DNA of 64,000 nucleotides, taken from assembly GCF_002269505.1 (NCBI RefSeq), contig NZ_NQKQ01000009.1, positions 124,001-188,000 on the forward strand. Reading direction: 5' to 3'. The position numbers were made by a program, and so were the translations under genes. This document shows, piece by piece, positions 29,938-39,196 of this stretch. A model generated the notes under the pieces. The model was not told the DNA's origin and searched no databases. It saw only the letters and a program-made list of their open reading frames with translations. Position 1 is the first letter of the stretch. Each line of letters begins with the position of its first letter. Origin of the DNA: Pseudomonas fragi (GTDB lineage: Bacteria > Pseudomonadota > Gammaproteobacteria > Pseudomonadales > Pseudomonadaceae).

Positions 29938-30252
29938 ATGAAGAAGCACATTCTGTTACTGGGCGCTGTGGGTCTGGCTGCACTGTCAACCTTGGCGCAG
30001 GCTGAAACCAAACAGCCCGTCGCAAAATGGACATGCGCGGACTTCCTGGCGGTGGATGAGAGCTTCCAGCCGACTGCTGTGGGCCTGGGTGAAGCCATCA
30101 ACAAAAAGGGCAAAGTTGAAGATGCGGTGCTGGATGTTGACGGTATCGCCAAAATCACTCCGCTGGTCGTGACGGCCTGCAAGGAAACCCCAAAAGAATC
30201 CTTTGTTTCGAAACTCAAGGCTGAATGGGAAAAAGTCAAAAAAGACGTGTAA
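29938..30252 (+). CDS. HdeA-like periplasmic acid-stress chaperone
   Basis: A 104-residue protein with a clear signal peptide (HILLLGAVGLAALSTLAQA). The mature part has the HdeA layout WTCADFLAVDESFQPTAVG..VVTACKETP, with two cysteines (TC and AC) placed to form the single disulfide, and a lysine-rich tail (KLKAEWEKVKKDV). HdeA family proteins are periplasmic, unfold at low pH and protect other proteins. Here it is a single gene without hdeB. Start is the ATG at 29938, with AGGG 10 nt upstream. It has its own strong promoter and a following hairpin. Confidence 0.83.
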   Translation: MKKHILLLGAVGLAALSTLAQAETKQPVAKWTCADFLAVDESFQPTAVGLGEAINKKGKVEDAVLDVDGIAKITPLVVTACKETPKESFVSKLKAEWEKVKKDV

Positions 30253-30262
30253 CCCGCGCCAG

Positions 30263-30287
30263 GCCTGTACTTCACGAGAGTACAGGC
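30263..30287 (+). terminator. Hairpin after the hdeA-like gene
   Basis: GCCTGTACT pairs perfectly with AGTACAGGC across a 7-nt loop, 10 nt past the stop. There is no T-run, so termination efficiency is uncertain. Confidence 0.45.
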
Positions 30288-30444
30288 TACCCTTGGGCAA
30301 CCCCGGCCCTCGGGCGGTCAAAAACATCCCCGCGGTTGTGAATTTCCTGCGCTGTAACCCCTCTACATAGAGACAGGCCTGCTTTGCTGGTCAGAAGGGC
30401 GTAGTAGACTACGCTGTTTTTATCTCTATCTGTCGGGGAACCCT

Positions 30445-30957
30445 ATGTTAATCAAGTCATTAGCTGAGCTTGACCGCATTCGTGACGAGTGCCGGTCCAT
30501 GGTCACCAAGCGTTCGGCAGTCTCGGCAGGTGCGGCTGCGATCCCCATCCCCGGGCTCGATATCGGCACGGATGTAGCACTGCTGGTTGAGATGCTACCG
30601 GCCATCAACAGCAAATTCGGCCTCACTCCACACCAGATCGAACAGATGGACTCACGTTCCAAGCGCCTGATTGTGGTGGCGGTCAGTGGCATAGGCAGTG
30701 AAGTGATCGGCAAATTCATCAGTCGCACGCTGGTAATGTCGCTGGTACGCAAGATGGGCGCCAAAGTGGCGACCAAATCCGTGGTTCGTTTTGTGCCTTT
30801 TGTCGGGCAGGCCGTGGCGGCAACCATCAGTTTTGGCGTGATGAAACTGGTGGGCAATGGTCATATCGAAGATTGTTATCAGGTCTGCCGTGAGGCTCTG
30901 CTGGCTCAAGCCCGAGACTCGACGGTGATTGTGATCGGCCCTGAAACCGATAGCTGA
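30445..30957 (+). CDS. Conserved hypothetical membrane-associated protein
   Basis: A 170-residue protein. An N-terminal charged helix is followed by a glycine/alanine-rich segment (RSAVSAGAAAIPIPGLDIGTDVALLVEMLPAINSKFGL) that resembles the DUF697/YcjF-type hydrophobic region, then more amphipathic or membrane-inserting stretches (LIVVAVSGIGSEVIGKFISRTLV, VVRFVPFVGQAVAATISFGVMKLV). The C-terminus is soluble. The G-x-x-IPIPG-x-D motif recalls bacterial helper proteins of GTPases. Function unknown. GGGGAA precedes ATG. Confidence 0.65.
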   Translation: MLIKSLAELDRIRDECRSMVTKRSAVSAGAAAIPIPGLDIGTDVALLVEMLPAINSKFGLTPHQIEQMDSRSKRLIVVAVSGIGSEVIGKFISRTLVMSLVRKMGAKVATKSVVRFVPFVGQAVAATISFGVMKLVGNGHIEDCYQVCREALLAQARDSTVIVIGPETDS

Positions 30958-31038
30958 CACGTTTTGTTAACCTTGCAACCGAACCTGTTACGCGCAGGGC
31001 CCTCAAAGGTTTAAGGTCGACCAAAAGCGGAGGGCGTG

Positions 31039-31392
31039 ATGAACAGCTTCAAAGCCAGTTTTGTATTCCTGCTGCTGGGGGGCGCACTCGCCACCCAGAT
31101 ACAGGCGCAATCTCATTTTCAACCGTCGCCGGCTCACGTTGCGCAGTTGGCGCAAAACACCCCGATTACCAACACCCCGCCTACGAGCAATCCCATCCGC
31201 CGCATCAACCCCAATAGCCGTCAGGGCACCGGTGCTTCCGTGCCTGGAGCAAGCGGCGCGGTCACTGCGCCTGCGGTGCAGCCCCCGGGCATTGATAGAG
31301 GCAAAATCGGTAATGGCTACCCGCGCAACCCGCCGGTGCCACCGACCATCAAACCGACTGCACCATCGTTGCAGCCGCGGGACAAACCTTAA
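31039..31392 (+). CDS. Proline-rich secreted hypothetical protein
   Basis: A 117-residue protein with a signal peptide (FKASFVFLLLGGALATQIQA) and a low-complexity mature part rich in P, N, T and Q (NTPPTSNPIRRINPNSRQGTG). It has no globular domain and is likely disordered in the periplasm. GGAGG precedes the ATG at 31039; a GTG one codon earlier is too close to it. It is followed after 18 nt by an aldose sugar dehydrogenase gene and may be part of the same transcript. Function unknown. Confidence 0.6.
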   Translation: MNSFKASFVFLLLGGALATQIQAQSHFQPSPAHVAQLAQNTPITNTPPTSNPIRRINPNSRQGTGASVPGASGAVTAPAVQPPGIDRGKIGNGYPRNPPVPPTIKPTAPSLQPRDKP

Positions 31393-31410
31393 TCGAACAA
31401 GGAATGGCTG

Positions 31411-32559
31411 ATGTTGAGAAAAACCCTGCTGGCCACGTTGTGCGCCACTTCGCTGCTCAATATGGCGTTCACAGCCCATGCCGATGGGCAAAAAGCCTTT
31501 GTTTCCGAGTCCGGCACCGTAACGGCCACACCCGTGGTTGAAGGGCTCAATCACCCATGGGCACTGGCCTTTTTGCCCGACCGGCAAGGCATGTTGATCA
31601 CCGAGCGCCCCGGTAACCTGCGGGTTGTAAGCGCTGACGGTAAATTATCGGCACCGCTTTCCGGTGTGCCGCAAGTGTGGGCCAAGGGGCAGGGCGGCCT
31701 GCTCGATGTAGTGTTATCGCCCAGCTTCGGTGAAGACCGGCTGGTGTATTTGTCGTATGCCGAAGGCGGCGCAGACGGCAAGGCCGGTACCGTAGTGGGG
31801 CGTGGGCGCTTGTCGGATGATTTGACCCGGCTGAGCAACTTTGAAGTGATCTTTCGCCAGCAACCGAAGCTCTCCACCGGCAACCACTTCGGCTCACGAC
31901 TGGTATTTGATCGCGATGGCTATCTGTTTATCGCCCTTGGTGAAAACAACCAGCGTCCAACCGCACAGGATCTGGACAAATTGCAGGGCAAGGTGGTGCG
32001 CATTTATCCAGACGGGCGAGTACCCAGTGACAACCCTTTTATCGGCAACCAGGATGTCAGGCCGGAAATCTGGTCATACGGCCATCGCAATCAGCAAGGC
32101 GCAGCACTTAACCCATGGACCGGTACCTTGTGGACTCACGAACACGGGCCCAAGGGCGGCGACGAAATCAACCTGATCGAGCGCGGCAAAAACTATGGCT
32201 GGCCGCTGGCAACCCACGGGATTGATTATTCCTCCAGGCCCATCTCCGAAGCGCAGGGCCAAACCGTCGAAGGCACCGTGGGGCCAAGTCATGTATGGGA
32301 AAAATCTCCGGGCATCAGTGGCATGGCATTTTATGATGCCGACCGCTTCAAGCCCTGGCAGCACAACCTGTTTATTGGTGCGCTGGCAGACAAGGACCTG
32401 ATCCGTCTGCAACTGAGCGGTGACAAAGTGGTGCATGAAGAGCGCCTGCTGGGCGATCTCAAGGCGCGCATCCGGGATGTACGCCAGGGGCCGGATGGCT
32501 ATTTGTACGTATTGACCGATGAGGATGACGGCGTGTTGTATCGCGTTGGGTTGCAATAA
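31411..32559 (+). CDS. PQQ-dependent soluble aldose sugar dehydrogenase (YliI/Asd-like)
   Basis: A 382-residue exported protein (signal LLATLCATSLLNMAFTAHA) of the six-bladed beta-propeller GDH-B family. Diagnostic motifs are LNHPWALAFLPDRQGMLITERPGNLRVV, NHFGSRLVFDRDGYLFIALGENN and the HRNQQGAALNPWTGTLWTHEHGPKGGDEINLI block, where histidine, arginine and the HEHG motif form the PQQ/calcium site. It oxidises aldose sugars in the periplasm. The AAGGA ribosome site is 8 nt upstream. The short REP cluster follows the stop. Confidence 0.88.
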   Translation: MLRKTLLATLCATSLLNMAFTAHADGQKAFVSESGTVTATPVVEGLNHPWALAFLPDRQGMLITERPGNLRVVSADGKLSAPLSGVPQVWAKGQGGLLDVVLSPSFGEDRLVYLSYAEGGADGKAGTVVGRGRLSDDLTRLSNFEVIFRQQPKLSTGNHFGSRLVFDRDGYLFIALGENNQRPTAQDLDKLQGKVVRIYPDGRVPSDNPFIGNQDVRPEIWSYGHRNQQGAALNPWTGTLWTHEHGPKGGDEINLIERGKNYGWPLATHGIDYSSRPISEAQGQTVEGTVGPSHVWEKSPGISGMAFYDADRFKPWQHNLFIGALADKDLIRLQLSGDKVVHEERLLGDLKARIRDVRQGPDGYLYVLTDEDDGVLYRVGLQ

Positions 32560-32570
32560 TACTCAATCAC

Positions 32571-32657
32571 TGTGGGAGCGGGCTTGCCCGCGATGGCGTC
32601 AACTCGGTCTGATCGTTCAGCCGCGTCGTCTGTATCGCAGGCAAGCCAGCTCTCACA
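32571..32657. repeat. REP/BIME element
   Basis: Two inverted REP copies: GTGGGAGCGGGCTTGCCCGC at the left and an inverted, diverged copy ending AAGCCAGCTCTCACA at the right. This is the common Pseudomonas REP family. It lies between the convergent dehydrogenase and ecotin genes. Confidence 0.8.
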
Positions 32658-32674
32658 AAGAAAAACTAAAGCTC

Positions 32675-33157
32675 TTACTCGGTTACCGCCTGCTTGACCT
32701 GCTTGGAGGCCGACCATATCCGGTAGCGTACTTCGATATCCTTGGGCACATACACCACGATTGGCAGTTTGCTGTTGTAGCGCAGCATGAAGCCTTCACC
32801 GACCACCGGCACAAACTCGGGGTGGGTCTTGCCTCCAGGGCAGGCCATCATTGTACTAGTGGGCCCGCTGACCTTGTTCAGTCGATACATCGGGTAGCCC
32901 CAGCCTTTGAGGGTTTTTTCTTCGAGCTTGCCGCCCAGGCGCTGCTGATTGCAGTCCACCTGCAAGGTCTTGCCCGCGATGATTTGTACCTTGTAGTCGT
33001 CTTCGTTCTTTTGCTTGGGCAAATGAATGACCTGACGGCTAAAACCTGCTTCGGCTTTTGGATAGGGGGCAACATCTTCCAATTTTGCGGCGTTGGCCAC
33101 GCTGCACAGGGTACTCAAGGACAGTAGTACCGCTGCACTGATCACCAGTGATTTCAT
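32675..33157 (-). CDS. eco: Ecotin, periplasmic serine protease inhibitor
   Basis: A 160-residue exported inhibitor of family I11. A signal peptide ends at VANA. Family features are [18 protein letters not shown], the reactive loop [13 protein letters not shown] with the P1 methionine, and the C-terminal arm [25 protein letters not shown], used for dimer exchange. Two cysteines (DCNQQ and ACPGG) can form the disulfide. It inhibits trypsin-like, chymotrypsin-like and elastase-like proteases, protecting the cell from exogenous serine proteases. It complements the metalloprotease inhibitor Inh elsewhere in the window. Confidence 0.92.
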   Translation of the reverse strand: MKSLVISAAVLLSLSTLCSVANAAKLEDVAPYPKAEAGFSRQVIHLPKQKNEDDYKVQIIAGKTLQVDCNQQRLGGKLEEKTLKGWGYPMYRLNKVSGPTSTMMACPGGKTHPEFVPVVGEGFMLRYNSKLPIVVYVPKDIEVRYRIWSASKQVKQAVTE

Positions 33158-33355
33158 GGTGCTTTCCTTATTTCAGAGCTAAAAATATACATGCAGTTGA
33201 ATTAAACAACGTGCCCGGGATCAACTTCAGACAACTAACAGTAGATTAAAGTGCCTGTTCGGCCACGTGGGATGGATAGATTACTTCGCACCAATGTCGA
33301 ACAGCCAGTAAACTGCCTTTTTTTCCTGCGAATCATTAATTTACCGAGGTTTTGC

Positions 33356-34996
33356 ATGACACTCAGTCCTCTTGCGGGCAAGCCGGCCCCGGCTCAGTTG
33401 CTGGTCGATATTCCGCGACTGGTGACCGCTTACTACACCGGTCAACCCGATGCAGCCATCACGACCCAACGTGTCGCCTTTGGTACTTCAGGGCACCGCG
33501 GCAGTTCATTTGAACTGAGCTTCAATGAGTGGCATGTACTGGCTATCAGCCAGGCCATTTGCCTGTATCGTCAAATGAAAGGGATCAACGGGCCGCTGTT
33601 CGTCGGTATCGACACCCATGCATTGTCCACCCCTGCCGGTGCCAGTGCGCTGGAAGTGTTTGCCGCCAATGGCGTCGAAACCATGATCGCCGCTGACGAC
33701 GAATACACCCCGACGCCAGCCATTTCCCACGCAATCATCTGCTACAACCGTGGCCGCACCAGCGGGCTGGCTGATGGCGTGGTGATTACGCCGTCGCACA
33801 ACCCGCCTGAAAGCGGTGGTTTCAAGTACAACCCGCCCAATGGTGGCCCGGCCGATACCGATGTCACCAAGTGGATTGAAGCCAAGGCCAACGAACTGCT
33901 CGCAGCCAAGCTGGTAGGGGTCAAGCGCATGAGTTACGAGCAGGCCCTCAAAGCCAGCACCACTCACCGCCATGATTACCTGAACACCTACGTTGCCGAT
34001 CTGAAAAACGTGATCGACATGGACATCCTGCGCGGCGCCAACCTGCGCCTGGGCGTTGACCCGCTGGGTGGTGCAGGTGTGCGCTACTGGTCGGCGATCG
34101 GCGAACACTACGGCCTGAACCTGGAAGTGGTGAACACCTCGGTCGATCCGACCTTTCGTTTCATGTGCGTGGACTGGGATGGCCGCATCCGCATGGACCC
34201 GTCCTCCAGCTACGCCATGCAGGGCCTGATCGGCCTCAAAGAGCGCTTCGACGTGGCCTTCGCCTGCGACCCGGACCACGATCGCCATGGCATTGTTACG
34301 CCATCGGGTGGTCTGCTGGCACCGAACAACTACCTGGCCGTGTCCATCGACTACCTGTTCCAGAACCGCCCGCACTGGCGCGCAGATGCTGCCGTTGGCA
34401 AAACCGTGGTTAGCAGTGGCTTGATTGACCGTGTGGCTGCGCGCCTGGATCGCCGCCTGTACGAAGTGCCGGTGGGCTTCAAGTGGTTTGCCGATGGCCT
34501 GTTTGAAGGCTCGCTGGGCTTTGGCGGAGAAGAAAGCGCCGGCGCTTCGTTCCTGCGCCTGGACGGCAGTGTCTGGTCAACCGACAAGGACGGCCTGATT
34601 CCGTCGTTGCTGGCTGCTGAAATGTCGGCGCGAACCGGTCGCGACCCTTCCCAGCTGTACCAGAAAATGACCGAAGAGCTGGGGCAGCCGTTCTCCACCC
34701 GTGTTGATGCCAAGGCTACCCCACAGCAAAAAGCCTTGCTGGGCAAGTTGTCGCCAGAGCAGGTCAAGTCGACCACGCTGGCAGGTGAGCCGATCACGCA
34801 AATCCTCAGCCATGCACCGGGCAACAATCAGGCCATCGGCGGGCTCAAGGTCATGACTGAAAACGGCTGGTTTGCGGCGCGCCCATCGGGCACCGAAGAC
34901 ATCTACAAAATCTACGCCGAGAGTTTTATCGGTGATGAGCACCTCAGCCGTCTGGTTGAGGAAGCGCAGGTACTGGTCGATACCGCCATCGCTTAA
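33356..34996 (+). CDS. pgm: Phosphoglucomutase Pgm (alpha-D-glucose-phosphate specific)
   Basis: A 546-residue phosphohexomutase. Domain 1 has [15 protein letters not shown]; the phosphoserine loop is [25 protein letters not shown]; the metal loop is [13 protein letters not shown]; the sugar loop is [14 protein letters not shown]; and the phosphate-binding loop near the end is [15 protein letters not shown]. It interconverts glucose-1- and glucose-6-phosphate, feeding GalU and polysaccharide synthesis. The start is the ATG at 33356 with GAGG upstream; an earlier in-frame extension is not supported. A strong terminator follows. Confidence 0.95.
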   Translation: MTLSPLAGKPAPAQLLVDIPRLVTAYYTGQPDAAITTQRVAFGTSGHRGSSFELSFNEWHVLAISQAICLYRQMKGINGPLFVGIDTHALSTPAGASALEVFAANGVETMIAADDEYTPTPAISHAIICYNRGRTSGLADGVVITPSHNPPESGGFKYNPPNGGPADTDVTKWIEAKANELLAAKLVGVKRMSYEQALKASTTHRHDYLNTYVADLKNVIDMDILRGANLRLGVDPLGGAGVRYWSAIGEHYGLNLEVVNTSVDPTFRFMCVDWDGRIRMDPSSSYAMQGLIGLKERFDVAFACDPDHDRHGIVTPSGGLLAPNNYLAVSIDYLFQNRPHWRADAAVGKTVVSSGLIDRVAARLDRRLYEVPVGFKWFADGLFEGSLGFGGEESAGASFLRLDGSVWSTDKDGLIPSLLAAEMSARTGRDPSQLYQKMTEELGQPFSTRVDAKATPQQKALLGKLSPEQVKSTTLAGEPITQILSHAPGNNQAIGGLKVMTENGWFAARPSGTEDIYKIYAESFIGDEHLSRLVEEAQVLVDTAIA

Positions 34997-35002
34997 GCCA
35001 AT

Positions 35003-35038
35003 AAAAAGCCCGGCCCCGCAATGGGGTCGGGCTTTTTT
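35003..35038 (+). terminator. Rho-independent terminator of pgm
   Basis: AAAAAGCCCGGCCCC pairs with GGGGTCGGGCTTTTTT around a short loop, followed by T-run. It also separates pgm from the convergent transglutaminase-like gene. Confidence 0.92.
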
Positions 35039-35057
35039 GTAGCTGACTGCAAAGCAC

Positions 35058-36929
35058 TCAGCCCTGGGTGACCAGTTGCACTACTTGCTGCATGTTCTCG
35101 TTACAGGCCCGGGCTTGTTGAAGCATCGCTTCGAAAGGTGCGCTCATGATTTCGTCATGGCTCAACCAGCTGTGCTTTTGCGTCATGGAGTACAGGTAAC
35201 GGTACTCACCCTTGCTGCGTTTGCTGCTCAGTTCCATGTCAAACCATGGCGAGCTTACTTTGCAGGTCTTGATGTCTTTGGCGACCCTGGCGCCCGAGAG
35301 GGTGATGTCGAAGGTGAGTTTCTCCGGATCGGCCATGTACAGATCAGCCAGTTGCCCGGTACGGCGATAGTTCATCAGGCTGTCCCAACGCTCACTCATG
35401 AACGCCGGCTTGTAGACGTGCTGCCCGGAGAGGTTTTCCAGCGCACGAAGGTTGGTCAGGGTGGCTTGCACCCTGTAACGCTCGGGCACCACAAAGCCGG
35501 TTTTTTCCCTGCTGATCTTGCAGTCGCTGATTTCTTTGCCAAAGTGGTTGCACAGGTTCAGGTCGGTAGCGCTGACCCCTGAATCGGTATCGGCGTAACT
35601 GAGTTGCATCAGCGTCATCTGCCCCATTTCGACTTCAGCTGTGGTACGTGCCTGGCCATCGCGATTGAAGTGCTCGAACTTCTTCACCGCCATGCTCAGG
35701 CTCGGCTGCTCTTCGGGGATGTGATCCTCTTGCACCTTGCCGTCGGCATCGATCACCAGCGCCCAGCGATTCTGGATGTCGGGCATGCTGCGCCCCGGCA
35801 AAAACACCGGATTGGTCGGGTCAAGCCACCAGACCTGGCCATTTACCTGGGCCCGCACGATGGCGTGATTGGCCGCACTGGTGCCCGGCAGCAACAGGCT
35901 CATGGGGTTGGAGCCGCGGCTGACCCAGGCCGTTTGCGCCGGTATGCCACTGGCTTTCAACATGGCGGTCAGGAGTACCGAAAGGTCCTTGCAGTCGCCG
36001 TAACCGCGCGCCTCGATTTCACTCAGGGTAAACGGCACATAACCACGATCTGTGGCGCGCCAGTCCCCCATGTAGCGGTATTGGTCGTGAATGTATTGCA
36101 TCAGGCCTGATACTTGCTGCGCAGGCGGCAGGCCCTTGAGCCCGGACACTGCTTTGGCGGCGCTGTCGGGCAGCTTGCCCGTGACAATGTCGTTGTAGCG
36201 CCCTGCAAGGTTGCCGAAATGATCCTGTACCTGGCTGGAACTGCCGATTTCCGCCCGTGGCAACTGGCGGATGTAGGCGTTGCCGGCCTCGTTAATGTAG
36301 TTCACGAAACGCGGTTTTTTCTGCTCGATGACCAGGCTCTTGTTGTCGGCCGACGGGGTGAACGTGAAGTCTTCCATCAGCTCGCTGCGCCACACGATGG
36401 GCTGTTCGGCGGTAAACGTGCTCTTGAAGGCATCGGAACGGGCAGGGGACGGACCAAACGTCATCAGGTAATGGAAATGGTCCATCAGCGGTTTGGCCAC
36501 CGTATGCTCGCGTACGGTGTAGGCCAGTCGGGTGCCAATGCGCAGGTTCGGGAAAGCAATGGAGGTTTGCCTCGCCCGCAGAAAACCCTGGTCCGGGTTG
36601 GGTGCCATGCGTGTATCGATTTGCGACGGATCCAGGGCTACCGGCTTGCCGCCTGGTTGTGTTGATTGCGCGTCGATGATCTCAAGCTGATCGGTTTCGG
36701 GGAAGCTGAAATCGATCCGCGAGAGCAGTTCCCGGCCATTGTTGGTGAGAATGGTGTAGCGGTAAGTAGTGGTGCAATCGGTGCTGGTGTCTTTGTTGAA
36801 ATGGCAGGTTCTTTGCGTTTCGCTGGCCAGGGCAGCTTCTGACTCTGGTTGCAATGCCGCGAACGACGGCAGGCTGACAATCCCCAATGTTGCGCAAATC
36901 AATGATTTGCTGAAAGTAAAGCGGTGCAT
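35058..36929 (-). CDS. DUF3857/transglutaminase-like exported protein
   Basis: A 623-residue exported protein with a signal peptide (SLICATLGIVSLPSFA). The N-terminal half matches DUF3857 (TDCTTTYRYTILTNNGRELL..FPETDQLEI), followed by a transglutaminase-like cysteine protease core with RGYGDCKDLSVLLTAMLKASGIPA (Cys nucleophile), AANHAIVRAQVNGQVWWLDPTNP (His and Asp). Such proteins are periplasmic or outer-membrane attached; role unknown, perhaps in cell-envelope maturation. ATG 36929 has GAGG upstream; the in-frame start 33 nt earlier is poorer. The gene converges on pgm. Confidence 0.83.
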   Translation of the reverse strand: MHRFTFSKSLICATLGIVSLPSFAALQPESEAALASETQRTCHFNKDTSTDCTTTYRYTILTNNGRELLSRIDFSFPETDQLEIIDAQSTQPGGKPVALDPSQIDTRMAPNPDQGFLRARQTSIAFPNLRIGTRLAYTVREHTVAKPLMDHFHYLMTFGPSPARSDAFKSTFTAEQPIVWRSELMEDFTFTPSADNKSLVIEQKKPRFVNYINEAGNAYIRQLPRAEIGSSSQVQDHFGNLAGRYNDIVTGKLPDSAAKAVSGLKGLPPAQQVSGLMQYIHDQYRYMGDWRATDRGYVPFTLSEIEARGYGDCKDLSVLLTAMLKASGIPAQTAWVSRGSNPMSLLLPGTSAANHAIVRAQVNGQVWWLDPTNPVFLPGRSMPDIQNRWALVIDADGKVQEDHIPEEQPSLSMAVKKFEHFNRDGQARTTAEVEMGQMTLMQLSYADTDSGVSATDLNLCNHFGKEISDCKISREKTGFVVPERYRVQATLTNLRALENLSGQHVYKPAFMSERWDSLMNYRRTGQLADLYMADPEKLTFDITLSGARVAKDIKTCKVSSPWFDMELSSKRSKGEYRYLYSMTQKHSWLSHDEIMSAPFEAMLQQARACNENMQQVVQLVTQG

Positions 36930-37103
36930 GAGCGCCTCAGGTTTTTTTTCTGAAAACAGCACCCTGCGACCGTTTAATTATCTTGAAATAGAGTTGAAGG
37001 GTGCTGCGCGAGCGGCGGATGATAATCGATCGCAACTGCAATATCCACTTTGTCGGACAATTCATCTCGCCATAAGGCCCGCGCTAGAGCCTTCTATCGG
37101 GTT

Positions 37104-37577
37104 TCAGGCGACAGCCAGCGGCTGGCATACATCGACCCATTGCGCGTTGACCAGCTCGGCCATACGCGTAGGGCAAATCTTGACCGCGGTGTGAGTAGCT
37201 CCGGCTGCAGGCATGACTTCGCTGTAGCTTTGCAGGGAAATATCGCAATAAACAGGTAGCTCGGTGGCTAGTCCAAAAGGGCAGACGCCGCCCACAGGAT
37301 GACTGGTGAGTGCTACGACGGTCTCGGCATCGAGCATCTTGGCCTTGCTGCCCAGCGCGTCCTTGATTTTTTTGTTATCGATACGTGCATCGCCACGTGC
37401 CACCAGCAGAACATTGCGTTCGCCGACGCGAAAGGCCAGGGTTTTGGCGATTTGACCAGGCTCCACGCCATGGGCCTCAGCGGCCAGAGCGACCGTAGCG
37501 GTGCTGGTGGTCAGTTCGATGATGTGCAGGTCAGGGGCGTTGGCGTGAAAAAATGCGCGTACGGATTCAAGGCTCAT
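37104..37577 (-). CDS. YbaK/ProX-type aminoacyl-tRNA deacylase
   Basis: A 157-residue protein of the YbaK/EbsC family. Features are the N-terminal ALAAEAHGVEPGQIAKTLAFRVGERNVLLVARGDARIDNKK, in which the lysine (IAKTL) is the catalytic residue, and HPVGGVCPFGL. It probably clears mischarged tRNA, such as Cys- or Ala-tRNA-Pro. A TTG seven codons upstream could start translation, but the ATG at 37577 is more plausible. It is monocistronic, close to a dehydrogenase gene. Confidence 0.86.
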   Translation of the reverse strand: MSLESVRAFFHANAPDLHIIELTTSTATVALAAEAHGVEPGQIAKTLAFRVGERNVLLVARGDARIDNKKIKDALGSKAKMLDAETVVALTSHPVGGVCPFGLATELPVYCDISLQSYSEVMPAAGATHTAVKICPTRMAELVNAQWVDVCQPLAVA

Positions 37578-37657
37578 CAGGCTCGGCTCTCTGGGCAAAA
37601 GCCTGAATCTAGAGAAGCCGATGACGCACTGTCAATGCGCCATCGGCGATGTTGCGC

Positions 37658-38668
37658 TTAGATGTCCAGAATGATCTTGCCGAAATGCTGGTTGGTTTCC
37701 TGGTACTTGAACGCCTCGACGATGTCGGTGAGCGGGAAGTGGCGATCAATGACGGGGTGCATGCCATTGGCATTGATGGCGCGAATCATGTCTTGCTGCT
37801 GGCTGCGGCTGCCGACCAGTACGCCTTGCAGGCGCACTTGCTTGATCAGCATCGGGACAAAGTTCATGGCGCCACTGACACCGCTGAGGATGCCGATGAT
37901 CGAGATATGCCCGCCCACCCGGATGGCTATCATCGACTGTTCAAGGGTCGCAGGGCCGCCGACTTCAATGATGTGGTCAACGCCGCGCCCGCCGGTAAGG
38001 GCCAGAGCGGTTTCACCCCACTGAGGGTCCTTGCGGTAGTTGATCACGTGGTCTGCTCCCAGCGCTTTGAGGCGCTGCAGCTTTTCATCGCTGGAGGAGG
38101 TGGCAATTACCGTGGCGCCGGCCATTTTGGCGAACTGCAGGGCGAAAATCGAAACACCGCCGGTGCCTTGCACCAGCACCGTGTCACCCGGCTTGAGCGA
38201 GTCGTCGGCCATCAGCGAGCGCCACGCGGTCAGGCCGGCGGTGGTCAGGGTTGATGCCTCGGCATGGCTCCAGCGGGCAGGGGCCAGGGTGAATGAAGTG
38301 GCGCTTGCAGTTACTTGCTCACGGGCATAACCGTCGATGCCATCGCCGGGTACGGTCACAAAACCTTCAACCAGAGGAGTGCCGTCAATCCACTCCGGGA
38401 AGAAGGTGCTGACCACCGAATCGCCCACCTTGAATTCGCTGACGTCGGCGCCCACGGCAACCACTTCACCGGCGCCATCGGCCATCGGGATACGGTTTTC
38501 GCTTGGGCCCCACATGCCGCTTACTACAGCGAAGTCGTGGTAGTTCAATGAGTTGGCGTGCAAACGTACAGTGATTTCACCGGCACCGGGCGCGCGTGCT
38601 TCGCTGTTGCCAACGACAACATTGTGATATCCGCCACCAGGTTGGACGAAGATTGCTTTAGTGCTCAT
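37658..38668 (-). CDS. Zinc-free MDR oxidoreductase, NAD(P)-dependent (quinone reductase-like)
   Basis: A 336-residue medium-chain dehydrogenase without zinc cysteines. The nucleotide motif is VLVQGTGGVSIFALQFAKMAGATVIATSSSDEKL and the substrate side has VRLHANSLNYHDFAVVSG. Close relatives are annotated NAD(P)-dependent alcohol dehydrogenase or quinone reductase. It probably reduces enones or quinones. The gene is directly downstream of an ArsR-type regulator, with a dyad (TTACATT/AATGTAA) between them, so it is a likely target of that regulator. Confidence 0.86.
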   Translation of the reverse strand: MSTKAIFVQPGGGYHNVVVGNSEARAPGAGEITVRLHANSLNYHDFAVVSGMWGPSENRIPMADGAGEVVAVGADVSEFKVGDSVVSTFFPEWIDGTPLVEGFVTVPGDGIDGYAREQVTASATSFTLAPARWSHAEASTLTTAGLTAWRSLMADDSLKPGDTVLVQGTGGVSIFALQFAKMAGATVIATSSSDEKLQRLKALGADHVINYRKDPQWGETALALTGGRGVDHIIEVGGPATLEQSMIAIRVGGHISIIGILSGVSGAMNFVPMLIKQVRLQGVLVGSRSQQQDMIRAINANGMHPVIDRHFPLTDIVEAFKYQETNQHFGKIILDI

Positions 38669-38685
38669 GGGGCTTCCTCATATTT

Positions 38686-38713
38686 TTACATTGCGCGAAA
38701 TAACGAAATGTAA
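38686..38713. promoter_or_regulatory. Candidate ArsR-family operator upstream of the MDR gene
   Basis: Inverted half-sites TTACATT (38686-38692) and AATGTAA (38707-38713), and the string ACGAAATGT at 38703-38711, which recurs upstream of the ArsR gene. The site lies in the short gap between the arsR-type gene and the MDR gene. Confidence 0.5.
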
Positions 38714-38722
38714 GTTCAAAAA

Positions 38723-39019
38723 TTACAACTCGATTTTCAGCCTAGCCGCAAAGTCATCGATCGCCTGCTCATTGCGTCGATAGTAGGTCCACTTGCCGAT
38801 GCGTGTAGTCAGGACGAAGCCGGCGCGCTGCAAGATAGCCAAATGCGCCGAAGCAGTAGAAGGCGACAGCCCGGCCTTGTGCTGCAAATGGGTCACGCAC
38901 ACGCCAATTGCAGGATCACCGTGATCCTGTGGCGGGAAATTGTTGAGCGGGTCTTTGAGCCACTCCATCATTTGCATGCGAGTGTCATTGCCCAGGGCTT
39001 TGAGCTGTTCGAGTATCAT
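38723..39019 (-). CDS. ArsR-family transcriptional regulator
   Basis: A 98-residue winged helix-turn-helix protein. The recognition part reads GLSPSTASAHLAILQRAGFVLTTRIGKWTYYRR, typical of ArsR/SmtB repressors. The metal-binding ELCVCD motif is absent; there is a single cysteine (IGVCVTHL), so it probably senses something other than arsenic, perhaps a reactive electrophile or redox signal. It precedes the MDR oxidoreductase gene and is divergent from hemB. The same 9-mer, ACGAAATGT, occurs upstream of both its own gene and the MDR gene, suggesting autoregulation. Confidence 0.85.
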   Translation of the reverse strand: MILEQLKALGNDTRMQMMEWLKDPLNNFPPQDHGDPAIGVCVTHLQHKAGLSPSTASAHLAILQRAGFVLTTRIGKWTYYRRNEQAIDDFAARLKIEL

Positions 39020-39042
39020 GGCTGGGGATGTTACGCTTTTTT

Positions 39043-39051
39043 ACGAAATGT
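39043..39051. promoter_or_regulatory. Second copy of the ACGAAATGT motif (arsR/hemB intergenic)
   Basis: ACGAAATGT identical to that at 38703, located 23 bp upstream of the ArsR start and within the arsR-hemB divergent region. It is a possible operator for autoregulation. Confidence 0.4.
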
Positions 39052-39196
39052 TCAACCCTATGATCCATTGCCCTGTGCCCGCGACAACCGGCCGCAGGCC
39101 GGGCGGATGTTTTGCAATTGCAGGATCAATCCTGTATTTGTTGCGCCATTGAGCCAAGGCTCGTCTGTTTTTTGAATCTGCCCATCAGGAACCATG

